The position numbers were made by a program, and so were the translations under genes. A stretch of DNA of 64,000 nt, taken from positions 109,894,830 through 109,958,829 of the forward strand of contig OZ020268.1 of assembly GCA_963971225.1 (NCBI GenBank), read 5' to 3'. This DNA is from Melieria omissa. Taxonomy: Eukaryota; Arthropoda; Insecta; Diptera; Ulidiidae. The notes beneath the pieces are model-generated. The model was not told the DNA's origin and made no database searches. It was given only the letters and a program-made list of their open reading frames with translations. How positions within the stretch are numbered: position 1 is the first letter of the stretch; every line of letters begins with the position of its first letter. Shown in pieces: positions 47,501-60,020 of the stretch.

Positions 47501-50500
47501 AGTACATGTATGGGTGGACTTGGTTGCGTACAAAGTTGATAGACTATAAGTGATGCAAAAGCTATAGTTGGACCACAAGTAACGATCATGCAAATTACCG
47601 AGCAACTTCAAATGCTTTACGGAATCTAAGTATGAACCATTAAGGAGAATCGCTGCAGAACGGCAATAGAGCGCTTCCAGAGGCTTGTGGGAGTTTTCGC
47701 AACGAATTGCAACTGTGTACACGCAATTGCTGTGTGCCGAATGCTTACAAACTAAGAGCCTGGTGCCAAAGATATGCGAGTATGAAAGAAACAGTATTTT
47801 TAATTTGCTAAGACACGCTTGCCATGAGCGTGAACGGAGCAGGTCGATGCCATCTTTTTGCGAGTAAAATTTGTATTTGTGACAAAGTGGAAACGAAAAG
47901 ATATTCACAGCGGAGGAGCGCTAAATAATAAAGAACGCCAAATGAAACTAGCAGTAAAATACGAAAATTTACAAGAAGAAACGAACTGAAAAATTTATTT
48001 AGCAGCAAAACTTGTTCTCTAGCTTAGTCATTGCTTCAGCATTGCCTAATTCGATTGTTTAGGTTCAAGTGGGCATTCGTTCAACATTTTGGAAATTTGG
48101 AATTTCGAATTTTGATTATGCAGTTTTGATGCTGTGTTTGCTTTGGCTTGACTTGATTCGGTTTTGTTGCTTGAGCTGACCTGAACTAGTCATGTATATA
48201 TCAATATATCCACCACGTTTTATCGGCGGTAAATACTTGGAACGATCTGAATTTAATTTCTGACGTAAAATAAGTTCCATTGTGCGCATGGTCTGCAATT
48301 GTAAATTGTACACAATAAAAATATAATTAAATATATTCATAATTGAAGGAAACGAACAACTAATAAGACGAGCAACAAACGACTAGGCAAACAAAAACGA
48401 AAACCAAAGACAAATATCGTGTTGATCTGGCTTGACTTTTCTGACTTGAATGTCGTGGCGTGGCGTGACGTGTCGTGGTGAGGCGGAATTCTGAAATGGC
48501 TGCAAGCTTAGGTGATTTCGACTCGAATGGATGGCGGCGTCAGTAGACCCTGAAATTGTTACATTCGTGCCACGTACTATGCCCCAAAATCAGCACCCTA
48601 CCCGCTTTTCGTCGATGTGGTCGCGTACACACAATTCCAAGTCAATATCGCTATTTCTATACTTTCAAGATATTAAGACCAGATGCGAAAAACAGAAATA
48701 AACCGAAACAGAAAATGCGCAAAACGATTACGAATAAAGTATATAAAATTGCTAAAACGTACAGGAAATCCGCTGTGAGCATTGCACAGGTGTGCGCTGC
48801 TCTCCTTTCTTTTCAGGCTGTTGCTGTCCGCGGCGTTGGCGAAAAAGGCGGGCGCGCGACGTAGGACATACAATTTGCACTGCCCAGTGCCTGTAAATTA
48901 TACACATTAAATGTGCTTGTTGACACTTGCAGCGAAAAGGAAAGTAAATGTGCAAAAGGCTAAAAACTAGCTATTTAAAAATAGACATATTGCACAAATA
49001 TTTGGGAATGCTCACAGTTTGCACAGCACTTGAATAATTCGCACAATTGGATAAAATTATTAAAAATCGAAAAGAAAATACATTTAGTATGTTGACGGAT
49101 TGCCATTAAGAGTTATTTAGAACTTATCCAGTTTCGAACTATGGCTACAAAAACACACAGTGGCCTTTCAAGGCTTTTTGCAACTCATTGGAGTAAAATA
49201 TTTTTTGCCATTTCAGCAGCCAAAAAACTTATCAAAGACGGATTCAAAAGCAAAATAAATAAATTCCCTCTTCGACTGCAACAAAACTGTTTTAGTAAGG
49301 TGAATATTTCATTAAAATGAACCAACTGATATGACAAATTTGTTTACATAGAACACGAAGGCGAACATGGATTCCGCGCAGAAACCGGTCAGATCAGCTG
49401 CATCTTTTCCCGCGTTTGCTTTCACAAAATTGCTGCGCAACGACGTCATCATTTGTTGATAAGGAATATAAACAACAACGTGGCCGGCGAGTACAATGAA
49501 CGCAAAGCGCCTGTTATGCAAATTCAATCACAAGAAAAACGTGCTGTGCCGTCATTGTCGACGCTGTCGCACTCGTCGTCTTACTTAATTGAAACCAACT
49601 GGCGACGTCAGCCGGGAGGCTTGTTTTGCGTTGCGCATGCTGTCACCTGTTGGGAGCGGAGACAACGTTTATGCGTTGCACCCTTTGGCTGTGGTGCTCG
49701 TGACCACTTAAAGACAGCTCATAATTTACGTAAAGAAATCAAGCAAGCAATTGCCTCGTCGGGGGCATGCCCACATACACCATGTGGTGTAAAATACGAA
49801 ACTTTTTTTGTTGCGAAGCGTTTACTTTTGAATGCGAAAAAAGGAAATATGCCATTTCAAATGCTTACGCTGTATGCCATTAGGTTACTTCAATTATAAG
49901 CACAAAACATACTTCTATATTAATGTGAGCAAAATTAGTGCATTGAACTGAGTATACTAAAATTTTTGCTCTGGTCCTCTGTTAGCAATTATGAACACTT
50001 TTGACGAGCTCCGACCACTGTGTGCACGTGCGACGAATCTTTGTGATAGTAGCGGCAGTTACTCTCCACTTGCAGCAACTACAATGTCTTCAACTTCCAT
50101 CACTTTTATGTCCCTAAGCAACTCATTGATTTTCAATGGCATCGCTCGAAATTCAGAATGACACCCCAAGTCCCCCCAGTTTGGCGGGATGAGTTTATAA
50201 ATAACTCAGCTTATCACTATGGCATTGTGCTCCCAACCGAGAGCGAACACTGCGTGGCGAAGAGCGCCAATACCAGCGATTCTACGTGAGTTTTTATGGC
50301 TCTCTGTGTCTGGCAATGTCAAACAGACAACAATCAGAGCAGGTTGCATGTGCTGAACATATGTGCGCCCGGCGAATGGAAACGCCAGAAGAGTGTTTGC
50401 TGTGCGGTTGAGTGCTTGGCAGGTGGATTACGTTGATCACGAGTAAATAAGTGCTCATTAGGTAACCGAAATTTCGGCGGGCTTCTGGATGAGGCGAACT

Positions 50501-51372
50501 GCATACGAAATTCAATAGCGCGGTTGTAACATAGTACGAATAGGGACTGTTGCGGAAGGTTCTTTGAAGCTAGATCTCTGTGAAGAGTAGTAACTTTCAC
50601 GGAATTTGCCTCCTCCTTGACAGAGAGAAGGCTATGTGGTGCGACAGCTCAAGTCGTTTCACGCATCGTTGTACAATTAGGGATGCCGCATTCTCTCAGT
50701 TGTGGGGGTGTAGCACACAGAACAAGCGCCTACGGCCAGGGGTGTTTCTGTGAGCGAAAAGCCCCTTTCCGCGCCCAGGTTGCTTTCACGGCTGACTATC
50801 GCCAGCCAGCCAGAGCCACCTTGACACCCGAAGGCGAAGGAAAAATCAATTTTCTGCTACCGTCACTGCCACCGACAGTGAAAAAGTGCTCGCATTCGCA
50901 ATCTGTGCAATTTCATGATTTCCAACGAAAACTCAATTCGATGCGATCTGATGCGATATGATTTATGAATTTGCGAACTGTGCATGCAAAAATGAGTGTG
51001 TGAAGTTTTCTGTTGGCTAAAATGAAAATCGATGGAAAACCGTAAAATCGAAATAAAGGCAAAATCATAAATGAAAATCTGTATAATTACATCGAAGGAC
51101 ATGAGCGACTCCTTGCCCTCCTCCAGGTAGTACTCAATGTTGATGGTGACCAGGCCCTGCTCGAAGATGCGCAGCGTAATTATGGTTTCCTTGTTCTCGG
51201 CAAGCACGCAAAAGTAACCGTCCTCCATGGCCATTTGGTAGGCCAACTCCATCTGGGGGAAGATATTCTCCATTTCGCTGCGCACCACCTTAGCGATTTC
51301 CTGTCGCTGTTTGGGGTCGGAAGTCTTTTCCGTGTCCACAGTAAAGTCAAATAAAATCGTTTGTGCTGCCAT
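44557..51372 (-). CDS. Sms: Spermine synthase, with two alternative exons
   Basis: This enzyme transfers aminopropyl from decarboxylated AdoMet to spermidine, making spermine. Minus-strand coding exons: 51091-51372, then either 48181-48292 (exon B) or 46727-46835 (exon A), then 45506-45628 and 44557-45140. This gives 366 residues with B or 365 with A; human SMS has 366. The start [10 protein letters not shown] at 51372 is the first in-frame ATG. The N-terminal domain is in exon 1. The catalytic domain shows [29 protein letters not shown], the cofactor loop [16 protein letters not shown] and the catalytic Asp in [10 protein letters not shown], ending [14 protein letters not shown]. All junctions are GT-AG with matching phases (0, 1, 1). 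The first intron exceeds 2.7 kb. The stop is UGA-C with an open extension behind it. Confidence 0.95.
46727..46835 (-). other. Sms: Sms alternative exon A
   Basis: 109 bases, acceptor ATGTAG, donor GTAAAC, phase 0 in and phase 1 out. It encodes [20 protein letters not shown] then [16 protein letters not shown]. It ends on G, completing a codon with AT of the next exon. It aligns without gaps to exon B through the KRG motif, and closely matches the human segment around LPPIVRGGAIDRYWPTAD. Confidence 0.88.
46870..46945 (-). repeat. CCA-rich tract before Sms exon A
   Basis: On the transcribed (minus) strand this is a run of CCACCA and CAT units starting about 35 bases upstream of the exon A acceptor (GTGGTGGTGG on plus). 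It could be a plain microsatellite or a splicing-factor platform. Confidence 0.7.
47062..47204 (-). repeat. Imperfect hairpin in the Sms intron between exons B and A
   Basis: The left arm 47062-47103 pairs with the right arm 47150-47204 through blocks GTTGAAGCC, ATGCCGG(C/A)GTCAACAAGGTG and AGTAGACA(CA)GCA, separated by small bulges, with a loop of about 46 bases. It lies in the intron separating the two alternative Sms exons. It may be a foldback repeat or a functional RNA structure. Confidence 0.65.
48181..48292 (-). other. Sms: Sms alternative exon B
   Basis: 112 bases, acceptor ACAATTGCAG, donor GTCAGC, phase 0 in and phase 1 out, the same as exon A. It encodes [20 protein letters not shown] then [17 protein letters not shown]. 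One codon longer than exon A and about one third identical to it, with KRG and the LP pair conserved. Exclusive use of A or B keeps the frame. Use of both would shift it, because each ends one base past a codon. Confidence 0.88.
48293..51090 (-). other. Sms intron 1
   Basis: Between exon 1 and exon B. The donor at 51090 reads GTAATT, directly after codon TTC GAT. Open frames within (for example 49453-49899 and 50617-50961 on plus) have no recognisable domain. I searched the minus strand for a third KRG-type exon copy and saw none. Confidence 0.6.
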
Positions 51373-53707
51373 TTTCACACAAAACTAAAACACACACGCA
51401 CCGGGAACGAAGTCTGCCGCTACACAAGTTTTATTTTAAGATTTTCACACTTTTTCACTTTTCAAAATTTGCAAACGAGCGCCAAGCGCTGAACACCACA
51501 ACGCGAACTCAACTTGGGGATGGCAAAAACGTACTGAATGCAAAGAATTTTATGACATGGAGCCAGTTGTGGCAGTGTTGCCCCTTGATCATTAGAGCAA
51601 TGAGGCCCGAAATTCGCAGCGGACGAAACAAGCCATGCATCCGGTTTTCGAGAAAAACAAATGCAAACGTGGAACGGTGGAGCAAATGTTATTTCAAATT
51701 ATGATAAAATTAATTTCTTCATGTTTATTTCACCATGATTTCAAATAAATTTAACAGCTGCTGCAAGAGGTATTATGTAACACGTCAGCGTTGATTCAGT
51801 ACCGCACCGGGTCGTTTGCTCCAGCCCAATGCAAGTCTGCTGAAGTGACCAATTGGCATGCGCGTCAACAGCTGATTTTGACAGTTCGGAGCTAAATGTC
51901 GCCACCGACAGTGGGCCACGGGTGGATGCGGTGTTGCTAAAACTTTGGGTTTTACGCTGAAAAAAGAATTATATAAACAAAACAACAAAAAAGAATGCTA
52001 AACAATTTACTGATCTGGCGACGAGCGCGAAGTGATGGTGCGTGGACGCTGCAAGCGCATGGCAAACGTGACAACCTCAACTTGATTTAGTTGCGAACCA
52101 AATGCTGGCAGCAAACACAGTCGGTGCGTGTGGAGATTTCAAGTGCGAGGGCAAGTCGAGGACTGCTAAAAACCTTTGATTTCAGTTGTAAATTATTGCC
52201 AAACCAAGTGGAGAGTTAAAATTACCACTGCCGCACTGCACAGTTGAGAAACAAACGAGAGTGCAGTTTGTTGTTGGCTGGCCCGGCCGTCGTGTGGGCA
52301 ACGGGGTCCAGCCCGCCAAACTGGGGGCAGCAGTGGTGGCAGTGACTCAGTTGGGGTGGCTTTTATGCTGTGCTTTCGATGTGAGTACCTATTGATTTTT
52401 TAATAACACATTGCTTTGCCACTGGCCAATGCAACTCACACAATTGGTTGTAGGCATCATTACTCAGTGAGCTGCCCGATGAGGCGAAAACGATTTCCGG
52501 GGAGCAACCTTGTGTGAATTGAACTGAAAGAAACGAGCAATAATCGAAATCTGTGGGTGATAGTGAAAATCATTCGTTGGCATTTGATGTTGGGAGCGCA
52601 CGAACCATTGGCCGTTGTGCGCGTGGTGTGAGTGGTGCCCATTCATATTTGGTGCTTTTTCAGCATTAATTAATTTTTGCATTTCAGGCACCTGCAGCAG
52701 CGGAATTTCATGTCAAATTTGCAGTTCCTACAATTGAGAAGATAGAAAATATCCCGCACACCATATGCTGCAGACAGCTTACCCGCAATCTGTCGCGGCT
52801 GCGGGAACTTTAATTAGACACAACACAGACAACAGCGGCAAACAAGTTTGGCGCAAAGTCACTGCAGGGAATATGCCCCCGCACTATTTGCCTACTAGTT
52901 TCATACTAGCCACATGAACGGCATAAATAAATGACATATATATAAAAAATTGGATATCGCAGAAAATGTGCTTGTGGATGCGCAGCCAAGTGGCGACGTC
53001 ATTAATAGCGTCTGAGAATGGCCGAATGGCGTTGAAATGCGAATCAGCGTCGGCCGCAGATGCAATGCAAAGCTGTACGTATGCATACCAATAATAGCGA
53101 GCACAATAAATGACCAATTAGCATAATAAAGCAAACCGCGACAAATATGCCGCAAATGTACGCGAATAGAACTGAGAAAAGCCAAGTGAGCAAGTCGGCA
53201 CGAAGGCATTGCAAAAGAAGCGCCTGAAGAGCACAAACAAAAGGCTGCGTTAGAATCGGGAAAACAGCAGCAGTTACAAAAGTACGCAAAACCAAAGCAC
53301 AATTCACCAGGTGATAATCGAAATATTTAATTTTTAAGCCGCAGGGTGCCTACGCACCTAAACTCTAGTCAATATATCATAGTGTGTAAAAGCGAATATT
53401 GAAGCGAATAAGAAAAAGGAGCACTCTTAGTTTAATGCCTTTAAATTAGCCAGCATAGGGTTCCTACATTAAAGACAACCTAGCATTTTGGGCTGAGGAC
53501 ACGTCAGAGCTTTTTGAATACGATTCAGTCGGGTCGGCCGGGAAGGAAGTGCTTTGCATTATACACGAAATCTCTAAGCAAACCTTTGCGGACACAATCA
53601 GTGCAGTGCTCGAATATAACAAAGCCTGTATTATTTAAGATAATTGCACAACTAACAAGAGAATCAGCAATAATCCTTTGCGTATCGCATGCCTTCAAAG
53701 TGAAAAA
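51373..53707. other. Shared upstream region of Sms and INPP5E
   Basis: Sms (minus) and INPP5E (plus) are divergent, and their promoters lie in this stretch of about 2.3 kb. No TATA box or DRE is obvious. An in-frame, non-ATG open stretch precedes the INPP5E start at 53678. Small open frames elsewhere are not convincing. Confidence 0.45.
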
Positions 53708-56364
53708 ATGCAACCGACCAGTAGCAGCGAGGAGCGCATAACCAGTGCCAATTCCAGTCCCCGACTGCCACATAAGCATTCGTCCATCTTCAGCTTTCTC
53801 ACGAAACGATCCACCAAAGTAGAACCTCACCCCCGTAATGAACATAACTCAATACCACAGCCGCAACAGCTGCTGCCGCACGCTGACCTCCTACGGCCCT
53901 CCTCCGCCTGCGACAGCTACTTCGGCACCAAAGAACACGACATAACTTTCGCCAAGTGCTCGCCGGAACGCAGGATCGCCACGCAAGCGCTCAACCACCT
54001 GAACAACAACCTCGTCATCAACGCCAACAAGAGTCTGACATTACCTGCCGTCAGCAACAATATGCCAAAGGCAAAAAGTAAGAGCAAGTCGCACCCACAT
54101 CGTTACAGCAGTGACGGCTCGCAGAGTGACAGTGGTACTGCCGACGTGGTGCTACGCAAGTCGGCCAAGCACCGCTCTGCCAATCACAATCGCTTCAGCC
54201 ATCAGTTCAGTTTGTGCTGCAAGGCGGAGAAGAAGCCCATGACGCCGCCGGTGACGGTGCGCTACAATTCGATACCGGACACAAACAACACGTTGCTGCG
54301 ACGAGATAATCAATCGCTTAATTGGAGTCTGGTGGACAACGCATCGTTATCGCTGAACTCCTCCGATGCAAATTCGTGCACGCAGCTTCCCACTGTCTCG
54401 GGGCCGCTTAGTCGTGTGCAGGCTGTCACTGGGGGCGCTGTGTTAGAGTGTTCAAGCGCACCGCAATCGCCAGTCACATCGAAAGTGATGTTCACCTCGT
54501 CGCACAGTTCGCCGTCCAATACGTCGCTGAAGAGTGGTCTGAGCGAACGAACGCAGGCACCCAATGGTGTCCCACTAAGTGATGTCAGCAACAGTGGTCC
54601 GATAAGACCCATAGCCGTATCGGCCTGCCGTTCGCGGTTGCGGCTCAAACTATATCCGCCCGGAAAGGAACTGCCCCCATTGAACGCCGAAGTAGACGCC
54701 GAATCACCTCCTTTGCCAATGAAACGCGCCACTACGCCGCAACATATGTCGTCGCCCAATATTGCCACCCAGCCAGAAATTGGTGTAGAGACGCAGGAGC
54801 AGGAGAGCGTGCGCTTTATGTCCCACGAAAATATTCAAATGCAACGATTACCCTCGAGCCAGGTGGGCTTGGCCCGGCAAGCCTTACTCAGCGCGCAGGT
54901 GCTTAGTCTGATACCTACGGAAAAGGCACGCGAGAGGTACGCAATTATGTCTATAATTCCGTGTACTGCAAAATGGTAACGAAACTATTTTCAGGAGCTA
55001 TCTCGATGGTCGGCTGGGTTCGTCTACACTGCTTGGTCCGAGCGAATTAAGCCGTGTTTTGCCGAGCAAGGAAATCACTATATTTGTAGGCACATGGAAT
55101 ATGAACGGGCAAAGTCCACCTAAGTACGTTGTCGACTTCCACATTTTCCGTCCGCTGATTACATTTGCTGTTGTTGTTTTAGGCAAATGAACGACTTTGT
55201 GCTGCCGTTGACAGTGGAGCACGTGCCCGATTTGGTAGCAATTGGCACACAGGAGTCCAGCCCCGATCGCTTCGAGTGGGAGGTGACAATACAGGAGACA
55301 CTCGGGCCATCGCATGTGCTCTTCCACTCCACCACCTTGGGAACGTTGCATCTGGCCATCTATATGCGTCGCGATCTCATCTGGTACTGCTCGGCGCCAG
55401 AGGATGCCAGTCTGTCGGTGCGTGCGGGAACGGCTTTCCGTACCAAGGGCGCTGTGGCCATATCTTTCTGTCTGTTTGGGACCTCAATGCTCTTCGTTAC
55501 ATCACATCTAACAGCACATCAGCAAAAGGTGAAGGAACGGGTGTCTGACGTCAAGCGCATCATACACGCCTTAGATTTACCGAAAAATCTGAACTTACGC
55601 CACAAGAACAAGGATGTCACACAGAACTTCGACAATGTCTTTTGGAGTGGAGATCTCAACTTTCGGCTGAGTGAACCGCGTGAAAAGCTACTAGATTGGA
55701 TACAAAACACAAAATTTCCACTACCGTTGCACTTGCCGCACGGCTACATGCATACAGACCAATTGTCGTCGGTGCTGGCGGACGGCGCCGCCTTTCGGGG
55801 CTTCATGGAAGCCAACATCACATTTCCGCCTACTTACAAGGTAAATCAGCCAACTAATTTCGTAATAGGTTCCCACGATTTCCGAATTTAACCAAAATCT
55901 TTTAAACTAATTTTTATAAATATATATTGTTGTTTGTGCAGTATGACCCCGGTACTCAACACTTCGACACATCGTCTAAGCAGCGTGCGCCGGCCTACAC
56001 GGATCGCATCCTGTACAAGTACCGGCATACGCAAGGAATCCGGCGATACAGTATGGCGCCAACAGCCGCCACACCATCACAGCCATTGGTGCAGTGTTTA
56101 CTGTACGATTCGGTGCCGTCCATTACTACGTCGGACCACAAGCCGGTGTGGGCGTTGTTCAAAACACAAATACGTGCCGGCGCAGATTCGTATGTGACGC
56201 GGAACTCTTTTAACTTAGCTGTGAAATAATTAAATTAATGTTTAAATTCTTGCAGCATTCCATTGGCGGCTGGGCTCTTCAATCGTGATATCTACCTGGA
56301 GGGCATGAAGCGGCGTATGAATAATCAATACTCCGGCTCATCGGCAGTTTGTGCCGTACAGTGA
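53708..56364 (+). CDS. INPP5E: Inositol polyphosphate 5-phosphatase E
   Basis: This enzyme removes the 5-phosphate from PI(4,5)P2 and PI(3,4,5)P3; in animals it is known for controlling the lipid make-up of the ciliary membrane. Five exons, 53708-54936, 54995-55123, 55183-55840, 55942-56189 and 56256-56364, join over short GT-AG introns to 790 residues. Residues 1-430 are Ser/Asn/Pro-rich and probably disordered. The catalytic domain starts near 437 with [10 protein letters not shown] (442-449), then [26 protein letters not shown] near 605, PAYTDRIL (689-696) and [10 protein letters not shown]. These are the signature WxGDxN and PAxxDR motifs. The protein ends CAVQ, a CaaX prenylation box, as in vertebrate INPP5E. 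ATG 53708 is the first in frame after a run of non-ATG codons. Confidence 0.95.
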
Positions 56365-58154
56365 GGAGCTCGCTCTGCTAAAAGCTTTATTTTTGGTAAT
56401 ACATATGAATAACTAGAGTAGAACTTATAGCTTGCAAAAGGTAATATGACTCAAAACAATTCAAGTTTTCGACATTGAGTGCTAATCCATTTCTTTAATT
56501 TTTGAAACTTCATTTCGTGCCTTTTCCATTGATAAATAGTCAAGTGGTTAGAAAGTTTCAATCAAACCTAATATCATACGAAATATTGCTAGTCATCTGC
56601 GCTGTTTTTCTTCTATATTTCCTTCTATCAATTTATATATGGTATTAATGGTTCAGACGTTATGGTGTAGTTATAACGAAACTCTTAAATAGGCTGTAAC
56701 TAGAAATTTTCCTATGTTGTTGGATAGTTTTCTTGTTTGTTAAAGTTTTGCGATATGCCTTAGGAGAAGTAGATGGTGACGAGTAGTAAAGAAAGTTGTT
56801 AAAGTCCAATAAAATTTTAATGCCCTAAATGAACTTTATGGATGTTGTAAGTGCCTAGCGTACTTCCTTCTTTTGTTATATATTTTCTAAACTCGCTTGA
56901 TGAGCACAATTATATTTTTGCAACATAGTCCAATAGCAATTTAGATAAGGTACATGTAACATAAACTAAGGAGCTATATACAAGTATGCTAGTAGCATTA
57001 CAATAAATTAAAGACATGTAGAATATTAGAAATCGTTCACTTTAATGGTGAACCTCGCAATTTTTCATACAAAACAATATTCATTCAGAAATTACCATCA
57101 TATACTTGAATAGTGTAAATCCATCGTACATACGAGTATATATGTGTTTGTTGCAGTCTGTGAAATATCTGAGAATACTCAAAGTTACCTGTCAGCTCTA
57201 GTCCAAATATAGTAAAGGCAGCGGCGGTTGCGAATTCTTCAATTAAATCAAATAGCAAACGAACTAGTATTGGCACTCAAGTTGTGCAAGTTTATTGCAA
57301 TAAATAATAAAATAATTAAAGCGGGTGCTTGTGCGCAGAAAGCTGATTTATTTGTTCCAAAAAATCTATTACGCAATAAACGAAGAAGTTCGTAGTCTTA
57401 CTGAATGATATAATTGTTGTTTCTATTATTGTTGTTATTTATGAAATTTACATATTTAAATCTGTAGCTCTTGTTGTTTACATCTGTATGTTCGGTTTAG
57501 TTAATTGCGTATATTTTTGTAAAAATTTAAATGCTTGTTGTTTATACTTTTGATGAGTTTGTCAAATATGTTTTTAGTAAATTGAATTGTATTTGTATAA
57601 TTTTAATTTTGATATTTTGTTTAATTTTTGATTTGAAAAGGAACATTCACGGGTAAGTGTAACTCAATATTTCTATGAAAGAGATCGAGTTAAAATCATC
57701 TAATAAAAAAGAAACGAACTCAATGGAAAATTACTTCAATGTTTTATTAAAATATATTTATAAAGAACGTTTCCAGAATAAGCTGTCATCAGTTTGTTAA
57801 ACAGAAACTACGTTGAAATCTCACCCATAAAACGAAATGTCTCCGATTTTGCTGGCATTGTCAATAGAGAAGGTGTAGAAGGCTTATCGCGATTTTTAAG
57901 CTAAATTCTTCTCAAATTTAAGTACGAAAGCTTATTAAAACTATCCAAAAAACATTTAACCAAAAATATATAAGTAAAATTAATGCTATAAAGTTGCGAA
58001 TTGCACCAACACCCGCACGAAAACACAAAAATGTGCGCGAAAGTCCAAATTAAAAAGTTTTTTATTTATACTTTGCTCACCACTCTTATCTGCCCGCTGG
58101 CCACTATCCACTGCCAATTGCTCATACATACATATGTGTGAATGTATGAGTGAC
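56365..58154. other. INPP5E 3'UTR and AT-rich spacer
   Basis: The 3'UTR of INPP5E is followed by candidate AATAAA signals at 56808-56813 and near 57002. The rest to 58154 is AT-rich without a recognisable gene and includes the 3'UTR side of the minus-strand exon ending at 58155. Confidence 0.5.
56808..56813 (+). terminator. Polyadenylation signal AATAAA for INPP5E
   Basis: AATAAA 444 bases after the INPP5E stop. It is the first canonical hexamer downstream on the plus strand. Confidence 0.5.
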
Positions 58155-58437
58155 TTAAAATGACGAACTCATTGGCCCATTGGCGGCTGTCGCTGCGTTT
58201 TTATTGTTACGGAAAGTGCAGCAGGAACAGACGTCCCAATACAATGTGCCGCCTATGAGAGGAACGGTACGCTGGTGGACGCCGCAGCGCATTCCAGTCT
58301 TCGAATCCTTGTGATGTTTAACGAAAATGATTTTGGTGCAGTAGGAAAGGTTAAAGCGCCGGCTCGCACTCTCGGCCAAAATATTCATAACCGCAGAATG
58401 GGGCCGCACAAGTGGCGAATGAGTGATCAGTAGCGGA
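58155..58437 (-). CDS. Terminal exon of unknown Cys-containing protein
   Basis: A pyrimidine-rich acceptor (CCTTCACGCCTTAG) ends before 58437. The exon then stays open for one base plus 93 codons to TAA at 58155-58157; an in-frame TGA lies just upstream of the acceptor, so the exon must start there. It reads PLLITHSPLVRPHSAVMNIL, then a Cys-containing part (LSYCTKIIFVKHH, MRCGVHQR, YWDVCSCC) and a Ser/Ala tail ending SSSF. The composition is clearly protein-like with balanced hydrophobics, and five cysteines suggest a secreted or disulphide-rich domain. I do not recognise the family. It needs an upstream exon ending two bases into a codon. The exon at 60021-60191 may belong to the same gene but the phases do not join directly. 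Confidence 0.5.
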
Positions 58438-58539
58438 CTAAGGCGTGAAGGAAATCACGAGGTAGCAAACGAATGGTGGATTCTTGAAAAATGATTTCAC
58501 AAAATCTCAAATATCCGTGTATGTATTTGCATATATGTA

Positions 58540-59130
58540 TGTATAAAAATGAATGTCTGTTTGTTTGTTGGTCACACGACACTATAACTCAAAAACGAGA
58601 TGCCCGAATGAGCAGATTCTGTCGCGAAATGTTCGTATTGACTAAATTTTTGTAAACCACATAGTGCGAATACCACCCGATAGGTGGGCATGGCACATTC
58701 CATACATCCTAAACTTTCAATACGGAATATCTTCGAAATTATAAGCATTAACAGCATTAAAATTTGGTATAGGGCTGTTTCACTGGTAAGATTCTAAGGT
58801 AAGGGCGTGGCACTTTTCAAGCAATTCAAATATTTTGAATAACTTTGGAACTAAAGGTCACACATCAGCGACATTTGGCATAGAATTTCGATTTAGACGT
58901 GCCCTTCGATAAGGAGAATGGAGTTGGTATTGCACGAGAGGGCATGGCACCGCCCATACAACCCAAATATGTATGTATATGGGCGTTGGACAAGGGGCGT
59001 GGCACATCTTTTGTGACTCAAATTTTCTGCGTAACTTTGGAAATGTAAGTCAAACATCAATGAAAGTGGGTCGCACCCTTCGACTGAAGGGTATAAATGG
59101 GGCCATAAATAGGGCATGGCACCATTTATT
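58540..59130. repeat. Interspersed-repeat-like sequence with GGGCRTGGCAC motifs
   Basis: Five copies of GGGC(A/G)TGGCAC occur near 58686, 58803, 58940, 58995 and 59112, with similar flanking text (NAACTTTGGAA, GTCACACATCA). This repetitive make-up resembles dispersed non-coding repeats of flies. No terminal repeats or target duplication were found. Confidence 0.45.
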
Positions 59131-60020
59131 AGGCCCATTTCTAAATGTCTAAATGTCGATCAATAATTTCGTTTTAAGATTTTTACTGTATGCTAAAATC
59201 CTGCGTACATTCGACTGGGATCCTGACTGCGGGGGGCCCCCAGTGTCAGTGGCCTTTGGGCTAGTCCATCCCTGTCGTTGGCGAAGTGGGCGCAACGACA
59301 AGTGTACTCGTACATAATCCAAATGACAGAGCCAACGTGTACTCGAATGTGCTTTGGGCACGCGCGTGTGTGTGTGTGTGTAATGTGGCAACCAATCTGC
59401 TCCGGCCATCAAGTGGTGGCTGCGTATCGAGGACAGCCGGAGGCACCATCAGCTGCAGCAGATTGCCGTGGCAATAAATTGCTCAAATGGTACGTTATGC
59501 AAACGTAAAGAGGGGCGGGGAAAAGGCGGCTGCTCGCCACTGATTCCAAAGTTGAAATTGGTCAGAAGTTTAAAATTTCTGCCTGTTGTAGCTGTTGTTG
59601 TTTTTTTAGCTCGTTTTTGTGTGAGAAAACTTTTTGCGGAAATACCGAAAGGGGACGGGCAGCAGGAGGGCCAAACACTGTGGCGTTGGAGCTGCTGTTG
59701 TACGTTGCTCGGTCGGCCACATATGCGTACAGTTTAATCACGTGTGCAACATTTTCGCCCAACTAGCCACGCGCTGTTCGCCCGCCCACCACATTTGGCA
59801 CTTGCAACGCATGGGCACTCACTCGACATGTTCGAGTTGCTGCTGCCAACGCTGACGTCGATGTCGGGACCCGGGCCGGCGCGGCCGATGATGATGAGCA
59901 GCCGCTTAACATTTCGTCAGTTGCCTCTGCGTGCAGGCTTTATTGATGTTGTTGTTGGTGCTGCTGATAACTTTTTGTTTTTATTGCGACATTTGCAGCA
60001 ATTGTTGTTGTGCACTTAAC
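59131..60020. other. Possible intron of the minus-strand gene
   Basis: It separates two candidate minus-strand exons. A splice-like exon may exist near 59829-59912 (a short block reading RLLIIIGRAGPGPDIDVSVG, with a GTGAGTG donor), but its acceptor is poor and the frame does not join the 58437 exon. A CA/GT microsatellite lies at about 59366. Confidence 0.35.

Noticed and set aside
49453..49899. 148-codon plus-strand frame inside the Sms intron
   Set aside because: No domain and no splice signals; antisense intronic frame by chance.
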